Origin: Pseudomonas sp.
Lineage (GTDB): Bacteria > Pseudomonadota > Gammaproteobacteria > Pseudomonadales > Pseudomonadaceae
Assembly (NCBI RefSeq): GCF_030698175.1
Contig: NZ_JAUYNT010000030.1
Location: 1-64,000, forward strand
Length of the DNA stretch: 64,000 bases
Reading direction: 5' to 3'
Both the position numbers and the translations under genes were made by a program. Under the pieces are notes generated by a model, which saw nothing but the letters and a program-made list of their open reading frames with translations, was not told where the DNA came from and ran no database searches. This document shows positions 1 through 8,653 of this stretch, piece after piece. The stretch's first letter is position 1; each line of letters begins with the position of its first letter.

Positions 1-62
1 TCGTCCAGTGATACCGGAAACAAACTGTCCTGATTGCGCGCCTCGCCTTGGATGTAATGCAT
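1..62 (-). CDS. IS1182-like transposase, N-terminal fragment (runs off the left edge)
   Basis: An ATG on the minus strand at 62 opens a frame that stays open to the window edge and begins MHYIQGEARNQDSLFPVSLD. This start (a G-E-x-R-x-Q core followed by LFP and an acidic turn) resembles the N-termini I know from IS1182-family transposases, which cut and rejoin insertion sequence ends. Only about 20 residues are visible, so no catalytic residue can be checked and the family call rests on this motif alone. A perfect hairpin lies just upstream of the start. Alternative: an unrelated small protein sharing the motif by chance. Confidence 0.5.
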   Translation of the reverse strand, partial: MHYIQGEARNQDSLFPVSLD

Positions 63-67
63 AACCA

Positions 68-99
68 AAAATGCCCATATCTCACGATATGGGCATTTT
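68..99. terminator. Perfect 14-bp hairpin upstream of the transposase
   Basis: Two perfect 14-bp arms (68-81 and 86-99) surround a 4-nt loop, with A and T runs at the outer ends, so it could work as a bidirectional terminator. It lies between the RDD gene, which is transcribed toward it, and the transposase start. It could end RDD transcription and shield the insertion sequence from read-in. Confidence 0.6.
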
Positions 100-112
100 C
101 TACATCTCCAGC

Positions 113-141
113 TCAGACCGCCAGGTTTTCACACAGTCTGA
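113..141. repeat. Short palindromic repeat with TTTTCACACAGTCTGA end
   Basis: TCAGAC at 113 and GTCTGA at 136-141 form an inverted repeat around the string TTTTCACA. The same end sequence recurs at 10499-10514 and, with two changes, at 25842-25857. It looks like a strongly shortened relic of the element described at 25719-25854. Confidence 0.5.
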
Positions 142-172
142 TTGAATGCCGGTTTTTTTATGGGCGTTGCGG

Positions 173-658
173 TTAGGTCTTTTTCGGTAGCTGCACCATG
201 CAGCTGCCGGAGTAGATGTCATGCCAGCTGCGTTTTTGTTTGTCGAACAGCATCCAGATAAAGCCCAGGCCGAAACACAGGAACGAGATGATCGCCAGCA
301 GAAAGCGCAGCAGCGCCTGCCACAGATCGATCGCGCTGCCATTGGCGTTTTGCACGCGCACGCCCCACACCTGCATGCCCAGGGTTTGGCCGTTATGGGT
401 CCAGAACTTGGCAAAAAAAGCGAACAGGCTGAACAGCAGCAAGGTCGACAGCAGTGGATCGCCATTCAGGGCGCCGGCATCGGTCATGGCCTTGAGTTGC
501 GTCTCGCCATAAATCAGCTTGAGGCACATCAGGTAGGCGAAGGTCACCACCATCAGCAGAGCCAGGCTGAGCAGCGTGTCATAGGCCATGGCGGCCAGGC
601 GTCGTGGCAGGCCGGCGTAGGGGAAATCGCCTTGCGGGCGCAGTAAGTGAGTGGGCAT
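173..658 (-). CDS. RDD family membrane protein
   Basis: A protein of about 161 residues with an RDD domain: an early arginine region (GLPRRLAAMAYD), hydrophobic segments around SLALLMVVTFAYL, LLLFSLFAFFAKF and FLLAIISFLCFGLGFIWML, and a C-terminal KRSWHDIYSG motif typical of the family. RDD proteins are small inner-membrane proteins, some linked to ion exchange, but the substrate is usually unknown. I chose the ATG at 658 over the first possible start at 688, because the extra ten residues do not look conserved. It stands alone on the minus strand, separated from the ene-reductase gene by a terminator. Confidence 0.8.
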   Translation of the reverse strand: MPTHLLRPQGDFPYAGLPRRLAAMAYDTLLSLALLMVVTFAYLMCLKLIYGETQLKAMTDAGALNGDPLLSTLLLFSLFAFFAKFWTHNGQTLGMQVWGVRVQNANGSAIDLWQALLRFLLAIISFLCFGLGFIWMLFDKQKRSWHDIYSGSCMVQLPKKT

Positions 659-720
659 GACGGACTCGCGGCGAGGTAAAAGCGGCAATTCTACGGGCTC
701 GGGTCGACAAAATCATGCGC

Positions 721-764
721 AAAAAAAAGAGCCGGCGCAGGCTCTATGCCCTGCGCCGGCTCTT
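721..764 (-). terminator. Rho-independent terminator of the ene-reductase gene
   Basis: GC-rich arms (AGAGCCGGCGCAG and its complement) enclose a short loop, and on the minus strand the stem is followed by a run of eight T. It lies 10 bp beyond the stop of the ene-reductase gene and so separates it from the RDD gene. Confidence 0.85.
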
Positions 765-774
765 GCTTATGGCA

Positions 775-1884
775 CTAAACCAGCTTCATCAGGGCTTCGC
801 GGCTGAACGGCAGGATGTCCCCCTGGCGACCATCGCGCACTTTCACCGCCCAATCCGGGTCAACCAGCAGGGCGCGGCCAACCGCTACCAGGTCGAACTC
901 CTGGTTGTTCAGGCGAGTCAGCAGGGCGCCAAGATCCGCCGGTTGGGCGACCTTGTCGGTGTTGACCATAAACTGCAGAAACTCGCCATCCAGGCCGACG
1001 CTGCCGACGGTGATGGTCGGTTTGCCGGTCAGTTGACGGGTCCAGCCGGCCAGATTTAGCTCGGAACCTTCGAACTCAGGCTCCCAGAAACGGCGGGTCG
1101 AACAGTGGAAAATATCCACACCAGCGTCTGACAGCGGCTGCAGAAACTCGCCGAGCGCCTCTGGGCTTTCTACCAGGCGGGCGCTGTAGTCCTGCTGCTT
1201 CCACTGGGAAAATCGCAGGATGATCGGGAAGTCCGCCCCTACGGCGGCGCGCACGGCCTGGATCAGTTCGATGGCAAAGCGCGAGCGGTTGGCCAGGCTG
1301 CCACCGTAGCCGTCGGTGCGCTGATTGCTGCCTTCCCAGAAGAACTGGTCGACCAAGTAACCATGGGCGCCGTGGATTTCCACGCCGTCCATGCCGATGG
1401 CCTTGGCGTCGCGGGCGGCCTGGGCGAAGGCGGCGATGACTTCGTCGATGTCGGTCTGGGTCATGCCATGGACGAGCACTTTGCCGTCCTTGATTTTTTC
1501 CATCGGGCCATAGGCCGGGACTTCGCCATCAGGCTCGGTGCCGAGTTTGCGTACGCTGCCGACGTGCCAGAGCTGCGGGACTATCTTGCCGCCTTCGGCG
1601 TGCACGGCATCGACCACTTTCTTCCAGCCGGCCAGGGCGTCTTCAGCGTAGAAGCGTGGCACGTTGGGGTAGCCGTTGGAGGCCTGGTGGCCGACCGTGG
1701 TGCCCTCGGTGATGATCAGGCCTACGCCTGCGGCGGCGCGGCGGCGGTAGTACTCGATCACTTTGCTGTTGGGCACGCCGCCCGGGGAGAAGGAGCGGGT
1801 CATGGGCGCCATCACCACGCGGGTCGGCAGGGTCAGGTTGCCCAGATGAAAGGGCTTGAACAGGGCTGCGGTTGGGGCGGTCAT
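775..1884 (-). CDS. Old Yellow Enzyme family ene-reductase (NADH:flavin oxidoreductase)
   Basis: A 369-residue TIM-barrel FMN enzyme of the OYE family, which reduces activated C=C bonds and some nitro or maleimide compounds with NAD(P)H in the cytoplasm. Visible family signs are the N-terminal PTRVVMAPMTR, PQLWHVG, the substrate-anion binding pair in GVEIHGAHGYLVDQF (His-x-x-His, where many OYEs have His-x-x-Asn), NQRTDGYGGS, and a late FDLVAVGRALLVDPDW. A TetR gene lies just upstream on the same strand, 92 bp away, an arrangement resembling nemR-nemA of enterobacteria. An identical operator-like 14-mer lies before both genes, which suggests joint repression relieved by electrophiles. The exact substrate cannot be told from sequence. 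Confidence 0.88.
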   Translation of the reverse strand: MTAPTAALFKPFHLGNLTLPTRVVMAPMTRSFSPGGVPNSKVIEYYRRRAAAGVGLIITEGTTVGHQASNGYPNVPRFYAEDALAGWKKVVDAVHAEGGKIVPQLWHVGSVRKLGTEPDGEVPAYGPMEKIKDGKVLVHGMTQTDIDEVIAAFAQAARDAKAIGMDGVEIHGAHGYLVDQFFWEGSNQRTDGYGGSLANRSRFAIELIQAVRAAVGADFPIILRFSQWKQQDYSARLVESPEALGEFLQPLSDAGVDIFHCSTRRFWEPEFEGSELNLAGWTRQLTGKPTITVGSVGLDGEFLQFMVNTDKVAQPADLGALLTRLNNQEFDLVAVGRALLVDPDWAVKVRDGRQGDILPFSREALMKLV

Positions 1885-1908
1885 ACATGCTCCTCTTGCC
1901 GGCCAGGC

Positions 1909-1922
1909 GACCGGTCGTCTCG
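1909..1922. promoter_or_regulatory. Candidate TetR operator before the ene-reductase
   Basis: GACCGGTCGTCTCG, with the palindromic core GACCGGTC, is repeated base for base at 2581-2594 upstream of the adjacent tetR gene. Two identical copies placed before a regulator and its probable target are good evidence of an operator; binding itself is inferred. Confidence 0.6.
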
Positions 1923-1928
1923 TTAAAT

Positions 1929-1976
1929 GGGTAAGTGGGAAAGTAGGTAGTAGGTAGTGGGTAAGTAGGTAGTGGG
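1929..1976. repeat. Degenerate tandem repeat, GTAGGTAGTGGGTAA type
   Basis: About 48 bp of short purine-rich iterations (GGGTAAGT, GTAGGTA, GTGGGT) fill the gap between the tetR stop and the operator of the ene-reductase. It codes for nothing obvious and may vary in length by slippage. Confidence 0.6.
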
Positions 1977-2567
1977 TCAGGCCTTGAGTAGGTGCTCAAG
2001 GCGTTGCACGAAATTTTCGATGGGTTGGGTCTGACTGCCAACTTTTAAGCGGGTCAGTACCCCTTGCCAGGCATTAGCGATAAAGCTGGCCAGGTTGCTG
2101 CAATCCTCATCGACGGGCAGTTCACCGGCCACCTGAGCTTGCTCCAGGCAGCGCTGCAGAATCAGCGCCGACTGTTGCAAAATCGCCTCAACCTGCTCGC
2201 CAATGGCCGGCAATAACTCGCTCATCTCAAAACTCAGGCTGCCGATGAAGCAGTGGTATTCCAGCCGTTGTTGCTGGCGAAAGTGCAGCAGCAATTCGCC
2301 GTAGTAGGCCAGGATTCGCGCCCGTGGGCTGAGCGCGGGGTTGCTCAAGGCTTCGCTATAACGGGCTAGGCGCGGCTGATAAATAAAGCTCAGGGCCTGC
2401 AGGGCGAAGTCTTCCTTGCTGGCGAAGTAGTGGTAGAAGGAGCCTTTGGGGATGCCTGCCGCCTGGACTATCTCCTGCACCCCGGTGCCGTGGTAGCCGC
2501 GACGGGTCATTACCGCGGCGCCTTTGGCGAGGATCAGGTCACGCTTGTCGAGTCGAATGCTATTCAT
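1977..2567 (-). CDS. TetR/AcrR family repressor, NemR-like
   Basis: A 196-residue regulator. The N-terminal helix-turn-helix is clear: ILAKGAAVMTRRGYHGTGVQEIV followed at once by AAGIPKGSFYHYFASKEDF. The rest is an all-helical ligand-binding domain with no recognised motif. It is encoded just upstream of, and co-directional with, the ene-reductase, and the same 14-bp site lies in front of both genes, so it most likely represses itself and the reductase until an electrophilic or quinone-type inducer is present. E. coli NemR senses through cysteines; here a Cys occurs in EYHCFIGSL and another in ILQRCLEQA, and whether they sense anything is unknown. Confidence 0.85.
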   Translation of the reverse strand: MNSIRLDKRDLILAKGAAVMTRRGYHGTGVQEIVQAAGIPKGSFYHYFASKEDFALQALSFIYQPRLARYSEALSNPALSPRARILAYYGELLLHFRQQQRLEYHCFIGSLSFEMSELLPAIGEQVEAILQQSALILQRCLEQAQVAGELPVDEDCSNLASFIANAWQGVLTRLKVGSQTQPIENFVQRLEHLLKA

Positions 2568-2580
2568 GGGCTAAGCATAT

Positions 2581-2594
2581 GACCGGTCGTCTCG
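2581..2594. promoter_or_regulatory. Candidate TetR operator before its own gene
   Basis: Second exact copy of GACCGGTCGTCTCG, 13 bp upstream of the tetR start codon. Its position just before the start fits autorepression. Confidence 0.6.
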
Positions 2595-2676
2595 CTTTAC
2601 CCAGTACTATAAATACGCGTGATAGAGCGCTATGTAGCGGCAGGGTGGATGGAGTCTGGCGATAGCCGTCGAGGCG

Positions 2677-3417
2677 TTACAGCCAGGTGACGTGTTGCTC
2701 CAGCGGGAAGCGCAGGCGTGGGTTGTACACGCCTTTGTCGGTGGCTCGGCCGACGGCCAGCAGCATGATCGGCAGGGCGTGGCGCGGGATCTTCAGCACT
2801 TTGCGCAAGCGCACTTCGTCAAAGCCCTCCATCGGGCAGGTGGCGTAGCCGTGGCTCTGAAAGCTGAGCATCAGGTTTTCCGCCGCCAGGGCCGTGGACT
2901 TCACCGCCCATAAACGCATTTGCCCGTGGCTGTTGGGGCTGCGCATCAGCGGTTTGCGCAAGGCCGCCAGCCGCAGCAGTTGGCGTTTGCAAAACCCCAG
3001 CAGGCCGAGCGGGCCTTGGTTGTACTGAAAGGGCGCGGTCTTGCTGTAGAAGTGCCGGATGCGCTGCGGCACTTCGGCCTCGGGCCAGTAGCGGATGACG
3101 TTCGCGCAGGCCTGGCGCCAGGTGTCCGGGCGCGCCAGCACGGCGATGATCAGCGGCGCCTTAGCGGCATTTTGCTGCATGCACACGCCGTGCAGTCGTT
3201 CGAGCAACTGCGGGTCGCGGATCACCTGAAAACTCCAGGGCTGCAGGTTGCAGGAGTTGGGCGCCAGTACCGCCAGCTCCAGGCAGTCGCGAATCACCGC
3301 CTCGGGCACCGGCTCGCGGCTGAAACGCCGCACCGCCCGACGGCTTTCGATCAGCTCGCGCAGGGCGGCCGGGCTGACGGCAGGAGCAGGGGCGGAATTG
3401 ACGGTGGCGCTGGTCAT
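2677..3417 (-). CDS. Nitroreductase family protein
   Basis: A 246-residue FMN-dependent nitroreductase-fold protein. It has the N-terminal phosphate-binding IESRRAVRRFSREPVP, the APNSCNLQPWSFQVI segment common in the family, and a late VGRATDKGVYNPRLRF tail. Such enzymes reduce nitro groups, quinones or flavins with NAD(P)H. The start is taken at the ATG at 3417, which has an AGGA about seven bases upstream; an ATG three codons earlier (3426) is also possible. It is on the same strand as the tetR/ene-reductase pair, about 100 bp away, so a shared redox or detoxification role is plausible but not shown. Confidence 0.85.
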   Translation of the reverse strand: MTSATVNSAPAPAVSPAALRELIESRRAVRRFSREPVPEAVIRDCLELAVLAPNSCNLQPWSFQVIRDPQLLERLHGVCMQQNAAKAPLIIAVLARPDTWRQACANVIRYWPEAEVPQRIRHFYSKTAPFQYNQGPLGLLGFCKRQLLRLAALRKPLMRSPNSHGQMRLWAVKSTALAAENLMLSFQSHGYATCPMEGFDEVRLRKVLKIPRHALPIMLLAVGRATDKGVYNPRLRFPLEQHVTWL

Positions 3418-3445
3418 GGTCGGCATCCTGGGATAATTACGCGGC

Positions 3446-5905
3446 TCACTGCTCGAGGGAGTCGAGCAGTTGGCGAATGCCCTTGTCGTTGGGTGACAGT
3501 GCCAGCAGGGTCTGCGCCCAGCGCTTGGCGGCGCGCTTGTCGCCGAGGTCGCGGTTGAAAGTAATCAGCCCGAGCAGCACTTCCTGATCCTGCGGGAAGT
3601 CTTTATGGGCGGCTTCTAGCACCTTGATCGCTGCCGCCGCTTGACCGCTGCTGTTCAGCGCGACGGCGTAGACATAGCGATAACGCAAGTGCTCGGGCGC
3701 CAGTTGGCTGGCCAGGGCGAGTTCGCTGACGGCCTCGGGTAGGCGTTGTTGTCGCGCCAGGGCCAGGCCGAGTGTGTGATGCAAGGTCGGCTCTTGTGGG
3801 CTGCGGATCAGCGCATCACGCAGTACGCGTTCGGCCTGCGGTTCTTGGCTTTGGCTTTGATAGAGACTGGCCAGATTGACCGCGGCCGGGGTAAAGGGGT
3901 CCAGAGCCAGCGCTTGGCGGAAGTAGGCTTCGGCTTGGGCGACGTCACCGCGCTCGGCATACAGCGCGCCGAGATTGGTCAGCGACTCCGGGCGGTCGGC
4001 ATTGAACAGTTGGGCGGCAATGTATTCATCCAGCGCCTGTTTGAATGCTTGGCGATTGGCCGGTTTGAGGCTGGCCTCGTGGGCGCCGGCCAAGGCGCGG
4101 GCGGCGGCCATGCGCACGCCGCGCACCGGGTCGGCGAGCAGCGGCGGTAGGGCTTGTGAGCTCATAGTGGGGGCAATGCGTACGACGGTTTCGACGGCGG
4201 CTTGGCGGACCATTTCATTGTCGTCATACAGGCCATCGACCAGCAGACTGAAGCTTTGCTGATCGCGGCTGGCGCTGAGCCGTGAAAGCGCGCCGGCACG
4301 GGCAATGGCCGGTTGCGTTACGTCCGCGATCACCGCTAACAAGCCGGCATCGGCGCCGGGCAAGCCCTGGCTGGCGGCGGCAAAGGCTTCGGCAAACCGC
4401 TGATGGCCGGCGGGCGGGTGGGGAAACCATTGTTGGACCTTGGCCGCCGCCCACTGTGGTTTTTTATCGGTGTGGCAACTGTTGCAGGCGTTCGGCGTGC
4501 CCAGGCTCACCGATAAATCGGGACGCGGGATACGCAGCGAGTGGTCGTTGCGCGGGTCAACCTGCATGTAGGTGGTGGTCGGCATATGGCAGCTCACGCA
4601 CTGCGCGCCCGTTGAGCCTTGCGGGTGAAAGCTGTGTTTGGGGCTGTCGTATTTGTTCGGTAGATGACACTGGGCGCACACGCCATTGCCCTCGGCGCGC
4701 AGTTTCAGTGAGTGGGGTTCGTGGCAGTCGCTGCAGGTCACGCCCTTGGCGAACATTTTGCTCTGCAGGAAGGAACCGTGGTTGAACACTTCGTCGCGCT
4801 GCTGGCCGTCGGGCCAGTACAGGCCGTCGTCCAAGAGTGATGGGCGGTAGTTGTCGGCCAAACGTTGGCCGTGGACGAAAGTGTCGCTGGTCTGTCCGCG
4901 CCTCGAGTGACAGGTGGCGCAGGTTTCGATCTCTTTGCTGCTTTTACGCGGCTCGCTGCGGCTGGCATTGCCGGTTTTCAACTCGCTCAGCCAGCTGACG
5001 CCGCGGCGCTCATCGAGGACTGCCGCCAAACCTTTGCCGGCGCCGCTGAAATGTTCGCTGCCAGGTTCATGCTTGGCCCAACTCAGGTGGTTGGAGGCCG
5101 GGCCGTGGCAGGCTTCGCAGCCGACATTCAGCTCTGACCATTGGGTATTGAAGGTCTTGCTGGTGGCGTCGTAGTTCTTTTGCAGGTTGGTGGAGTGGCA
5201 GTCGGCGCACTGGTAATTCCAGTTCTGGTCGATGCTGGTCCAGTGTAGGGGGTTGCCGGCTTGGAGTTTTTGCTCGGGGTAAAGGTGAAACCAGCGTTGT
5301 CCGCCTTGAGCTTTGCTGCGGCTGTCCCAGGCGATGCCAAAGGCTTGCAGGCGGCCACCGGGAAACTCCACCAGGTATTGCTGCAGCGGGGTGACGCCGA
5401 AGGTGTATTTGATCTCGAAGTCCGCCAGCTTGCCGTCCGCTCCATCGGTGTTGACGAAGAATTTGCCGTCACGGGTGAAGAAGGTGCTGGTGATGCCGTT
5501 GTAGCTGAAAGTCGCGCGGTTGAAGTCGCCCAGCACGGTTTTATCTGTGGCGACTTGCATGGCCATGTCGTGGTGCGAGCCTTTCCATAGAACGTGCTGC
5601 TGGCTGTGGCAGCCGCTGCAAGTCTCGGTGCCGACGTAGCTTGGGGCGGCCTGGTCGGTGGTGGCTGTTATTGCTGGTGACTCTGTTGGCACCGGCGGTT
5701 TGCTGCTGGCGATAACTGTCTTGGGCGCCGGTGGCGGCTGCTGGAGGGCGAGATAGCCGGCGCTGGCGCCGATCAGCAGCACAGTGGCAGCTAGCAACCA
5801 CCAACCCCAGCGTCGGCTGCTACCTGTTGAAGCTGAAGTGTTGCTGGTTGGCTGGGTTGCCGGGCTGACGGTGTTTGCGGGTGGGCTTTTTTTATTCTTG
5901 CGCAA
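3446..5905 (-). CDS. Octaheme c-type cytochrome with HEAT-like and TPR repeats
   Basis: An 819-residue fusion. Residues about 33-55 form a membrane anchor, followed by a Pro-rich linker. Eight CxxCH heme sites lie near residues 96, 233, 263, 329, 391, 410, 436 and 474. Residues about 500-600 look like HEAT repeats (alternating helices with ALSRL, AAVETVVRIAP and RMAAARALAG), and residues about 620-819 hold TPR units (LGALYAERGDVAQAEAYFRQAL and similar). The heme part resembles the cytochrome c554/NapC-NrfH-associated multiheme class, so periplasmic electron transfer is likely; redox partner and substrate are unknown. The start is TTG at 5905 with no clear ribosome site and no ATG nearby. It stands alone as a transcript. 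Confidence 0.82.
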   Translation of the reverse strand: MRKNKKSPPANTVSPATQPTSNTSASTGSSRRWGWWLLAATVLLIGASAGYLALQQPPPAPKTVIASSKPPVPTESPAITATTDQAAPSYVGTETCSGCHSQQHVLWKGSHHDMAMQVATDKTVLGDFNRATFSYNGITSTFFTRDGKFFVNTDGADGKLADFEIKYTFGVTPLQQYLVEFPGGRLQAFGIAWDSRSKAQGGQRWFHLYPEQKLQAGNPLHWTSIDQNWNYQCADCHSTNLQKNYDATSKTFNTQWSELNVGCEACHGPASNHLSWAKHEPGSEHFSGAGKGLAAVLDERRGVSWLSELKTGNASRSEPRKSSKEIETCATCHSRRGQTSDTFVHGQRLADNYRPSLLDDGLYWPDGQQRDEVFNHGSFLQSKMFAKGVTCSDCHEPHSLKLRAEGNGVCAQCHLPNKYDSPKHSFHPQGSTGAQCVSCHMPTTTYMQVDPRNDHSLRIPRPDLSVSLGTPNACNSCHTDKKPQWAAAKVQQWFPHPPAGHQRFAEAFAAASQGLPGADAGLLAVIADVTQPAIARAGALSRLSASRDQQSFSLLVDGLYDDNEMVRQAAVETVVRIAPTMSSQALPPLLADPVRGVRMAAARALAGAHEASLKPANRQAFKQALDEYIAAQLFNADRPESLTNLGALYAERGDVAQAEAYFRQALALDPFTPAAVNLASLYQSQSQEPQAERVLRDALIRSPQEPTLHHTLGLALARQQRLPEAVSELALASQLAPEHLRYRYVYAVALNSSGQAAAAIKVLEAAHKDFPQDQEVLLGLITFNRDLGDKRAAKRWAQTLLALSPNDKGIRQLLDSLEQ

Positions 5906-6018
5906 AATTTGATCTGCCGACGGATAAGCGGGAAGGGCGCAGCCCTTACGGATGGCCCGAGTATTTCAGCTTGCCGTAACTGGCGTCTAGCGCGCGTGTA
6001 GGGGTGTTTCTGCGGGCG

Positions 6019-6049
6019 AAAAAAAACCGGAGCGAGTCCGGTTTTTTTT
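6019..6049. terminator. Bidirectional terminator
   Basis: A8-CCGGA and TCCGG-T8 arms surround a four-base loop. It follows the suhB stop on the minus strand by 12 bp and separates it from the cytochrome gene. Confidence 0.85.
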
Positions 6050-6061
6050 GACCTGTGCGGC

Positions 6062-6877
6062 TTAGCGTTTAAGCGCGGCCGACAGGTGTGGCTGGATGGC
6101 GGTCAGTACCGCCTTGAAGCACTTGGTGTTGCCGGTAACCAGATGACCTTTTTCGAGGAATTCGTGACCACCGTTGAAGTCGCTGATCAGGCCGCCAGCT
6201 TCTTGAATCAGCAGTACGCCGGCGGCCATGTCCCATTCGGTCAGGCCAAAAGCCCAGGCAGCATCGAAGCGGCCGGCGGCAATGTAGGCCAGGTCGAGGC
6301 TGGTGGAGCCGGCGCTGCGGATGCCGGCAACTTCGCCGCTCAAATCGCGCAACATGCCCAAGTGGCTGTCGAGGTTATCCAGTTGGCTGGGGCTGAACGG
6401 GAAGCTGTTGGCCAGCAGTGCGCCTTCCAGCCCTTTGCGAGCACTAACGCGCATGCGGCGGCCATTGAGCGCGGCGCCACGGCCACGGCTGGCGGTGAAT
6501 TCTTCTTGGCGAACCGGGTCGAGAATGACTGCGTGCTCGAGGCGATCACGGTATTTGCAGGCGATGCTGGCGGAGAAGTTCGGTACACCACGCAGGAAAT
6601 TGCCGGTGCCGTCCAGTGGGTCGATGATCCACAGGTAGTCGGTGCCTTCGCCTTTGCCTGCGGTCAAGCCGGTTTTTTCACCGAGAAAGCCGTGGGTCGG
6701 GTGGGCCTTGCTGAGTGCTTGAATGATGCTTTTTTCGACAGTGAGTTCAAGCTCGGCAACGAAATCCTTGGCATCTTTCTCGTCAGCCGAGATTACATCC
6801 AGGCGCTCGATGGAGCGGAAAATCAGTTCACTGGCGCTGCGGGCTGCGCGCAGTGCGACATTCAGCATTGGCTGCAT
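6062..6877 (-). CDS. suhB: Inositol-1-monophosphatase SuhB
   Basis: A 271-residue member of the Mg-dependent inositol monophosphatase family, which hydrolyses myo-inositol phosphate; SuhB is also known as a partner of transcription antitermination complexes. The metal-site motifs are present: FLGEKTG, WIIDPLDGTGNF and LTEWDMAAGVLLIQEAGG. The start is the ATG at 6877 (MQPMLNVALRAARSASE), which matches the family N-terminus and has AGGTGA upstream; the frame extends further upstream but without conserved sequence. It is divergent from trmJ, as in other Pseudomonas. Confidence 0.93.
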   Translation of the reverse strand: MQPMLNVALRAARSASELIFRSIERLDVISADEKDAKDFVAELELTVEKSIIQALSKAHPTHGFLGEKTGLTAGKGEGTDYLWIIDPLDGTGNFLRGVPNFSASIACKYRDRLEHAVILDPVRQEEFTASRGRGAALNGRRMRVSARKGLEGALLANSFPFSPSQLDNLDSHLGMLRDLSGEVAGIRSAGSTSLDLAYIAAGRFDAAWAFGLTEWDMAAGVLLIQEAGGLISDFNGGHEFLEKGHLVTGNTKCFKAVLTAIQPHLSAALKR

Positions 6878-7022
6878 GGAGGTTTCACCTGGTTGTATAA
6901 AGATAGCCGGCCATTCTAGCAGAAAAGCCTCGGGTAAAAAGAGTGGCGCGATAGCTTGCATGGTATTAGCGGGGGGGCTTCTGTAAGATTTCCTCCCTTT
7001 TAGCGTCTGCGTGGGCCTGCTT

Positions 7023-7796
7023 GTGCTGCAAAATATTCGTGTGGTGTTGGTCAATACCAGTCATCCCGGCAATATCGGTGGCGCCGCGCGGGCCATGAAA
7101 AATATGGGCGTGAGCCGCTTGGTGTTGGTTGCCCCGCGGGACTTTCCCAGCGTCGAGGCGGTGGCGCGGGCGGCAGGGGCAGTTGATATTCTCGACGGCG
7201 CCCGCATTGTTAGTACGCTGGAGGAGGCGTTGGAGGGTTGCAGTTTGGTGCTCGGCACCAGTGCGCGTGATCGGCATATTCCCTGGCCGCTGCTGGATCC
7301 GCGCGAGTGCGCGACGACCTGCATGGAGCAAATCGACCAGGGTTGTGAGGTGGCGCTGGTGTTCGGTCGTGAGGATTCCGGCCTGACTAATGACGAGCTG
7401 CAGCGTTGTCATTTTCATGTGCATATACCGTCGGATCCAGAGTTCAGTTCGCTGAATCTGGCCACTGCCGTGCAAGTGCTCACCTATGAGGTGCGCATGG
7501 CTTGGCTGGCGGCGCAGGGGCAGCCAACCAAAATGGCCAAGCTGGAAACCCATGCCGAGCAGAGTTCATTGCCGGTAACAGCGGATGAGTTGGAGCGGTT
7601 TTACACCCACTTGGAAAGCACCTTGGTGCAGATCGGCTTTCATGATCCGGACAATCCCCGCCATCTGATGCCGCGCTTACGTCGCCTGTATGGGCGCAGC
7701 AATATCAGTAAGCTGGAGATGAATATTCTGCGCGGCATCCTGACTGAAACCCAGAAGGTCGCCCGTGGTGAAGTTTATAAACGGAGAGATAACTAA
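7023..7796 (+). CDS. trmJ: tRNA (cytidine/uridine-32-2'-O)-methyltransferase TrmJ
   Basis: A 257-residue SPOUT-family methyltransferase that 2'-O-methylates position 32 of certain tRNAs using S-adenosylmethionine. Motifs seen are [22 protein letters not shown] near the start, VLGTSARDR, and the knot region [20 protein letters not shown] then [13 protein letters not shown]. The GTG at 7023 gives MLQNIRVV, matching the P. aeruginosa protein in start and length; a GTG at 7011 is the alternative. Its stop shares an A with the cysE start codon (TAATG), so the two are translationally coupled. Confidence 0.92.
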   Translation: MLQNIRVVLVNTSHPGNIGGAARAMKNMGVSRLVLVAPRDFPSVEAVARAAGAVDILDGARIVSTLEEALEGCSLVLGTSARDRHIPWPLLDPRECATTCMEQIDQGCEVALVFGREDSGLTNDELQRCHFHVHIPSDPEFSSLNLATAVQVLTYEVRMAWLAAQGQPTKMAKLETHAEQSSLPVTADELERFYTHLESTLVQIGFHDPDNPRHLMPRLRRLYGRSNISKLEMNILRGILTETQKVARGEVYKRRDN

Positions 7797-8581
7797 TGTT
7801 TGATCGTGTGCGCGAAGACATTCAAGGCGTATTTCACCGTGATCCGGCGGCGCGTAACACCTTTGAGGTGTTGACCTGCTATCCCGGCCTGCATGCCGTG
7901 TGGATGCATCGCTTAACCCATTTTCTATGGCTGGCTGGCTGGAAATGGCTGGCGCGCATGCTCTCCAGTTTTGCCCGTTGGGTGACCGGGATTGAGATCC
8001 ATCCCGGGGCCAAAATTGGCCGGCGCTTTTTTATCGACCACGGCATGGGCATAGTTATTGGTGAAACCGCCGAGATTGGTAATGACGTCACCCTCTATCA
8101 AGGCGTGACCTTGGGCGGTACCAGCTGGAACAAAGGCAAGCGCCATCCGACTCTGGAAGATGGTGTGGTGGTCGGTGCTGGCGCCAAAGTATTGGGGCCT
8201 TTTACCGTCGGTGCTGGCGCCAAGATTGGCTCCAACGCGGTGGTGACCAAGGCGGTGCCGGCGGGGGCGACGGCGGTGGGGATTCCGGCGCGGATCATCG
8301 CCAAGCGCGATGCTCAGGACGATGAACAAGAGGCCAAGCGCCAAGCACTGGCGGACAAAATTGGCTTCGATGCTTACGGCATGAGTGAAGACATGCCGGA
8401 CCCGATCGCTCGCGCCATTGGTCAGTTGCTCGATCATCTGCAGGCGGTCGATGGTCGCCTGGAAGGCATGTGTGGCGCGCTGAAGGCACTCGGCAGTGAT
8501 TATTGCGCCAAGGACTTGCCGAGCCTGCGTGATGAGGATTTTGCCGAGGTCAAGGATGAGGCTGCTAAGTCAGCGCCTTAA
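7796..8581 (+). CDS. cysE: Serine O-acetyltransferase
   Basis: A 261-residue cytoplasmic enzyme that makes O-acetylserine from serine and acetyl-CoA, the first step of cysteine synthesis. Left-handed beta-helix hexapeptides run through [40 protein letters not shown] and [22 protein letters not shown], ending in GIPARII. The N-terminal helical part is short, as in the EpsC-like class. Its place directly before iscR joins cysteine supply with the cysteine-consuming Fe-S operon. Confidence 0.93.
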   Translation: MFDRVREDIQGVFHRDPAARNTFEVLTCYPGLHAVWMHRLTHFLWLAGWKWLARMLSSFARWVTGIEIHPGAKIGRRFFIDHGMGIVIGETAEIGNDVTLYQGVTLGGTSWNKGKRHPTLEDGVVVGAGAKVLGPFTVGAGAKIGSNAVVTKAVPAGATAVGIPARIIAKRDAQDDEQEAKRQALADKIGFDAYGMSEDMPDPIARAIGQLLDHLQAVDGRLEGMCGALKALGSDYCAKDLPSLRDEDFAEVKDEAAKSAP

Positions 8582-8653
8582 TGCGCGGATGGCGGTGCTT
8601 TGCTACCATGCGCGTCCACGTTGGCGCTAATCCCGAGTAAATTGATAGGTCTT

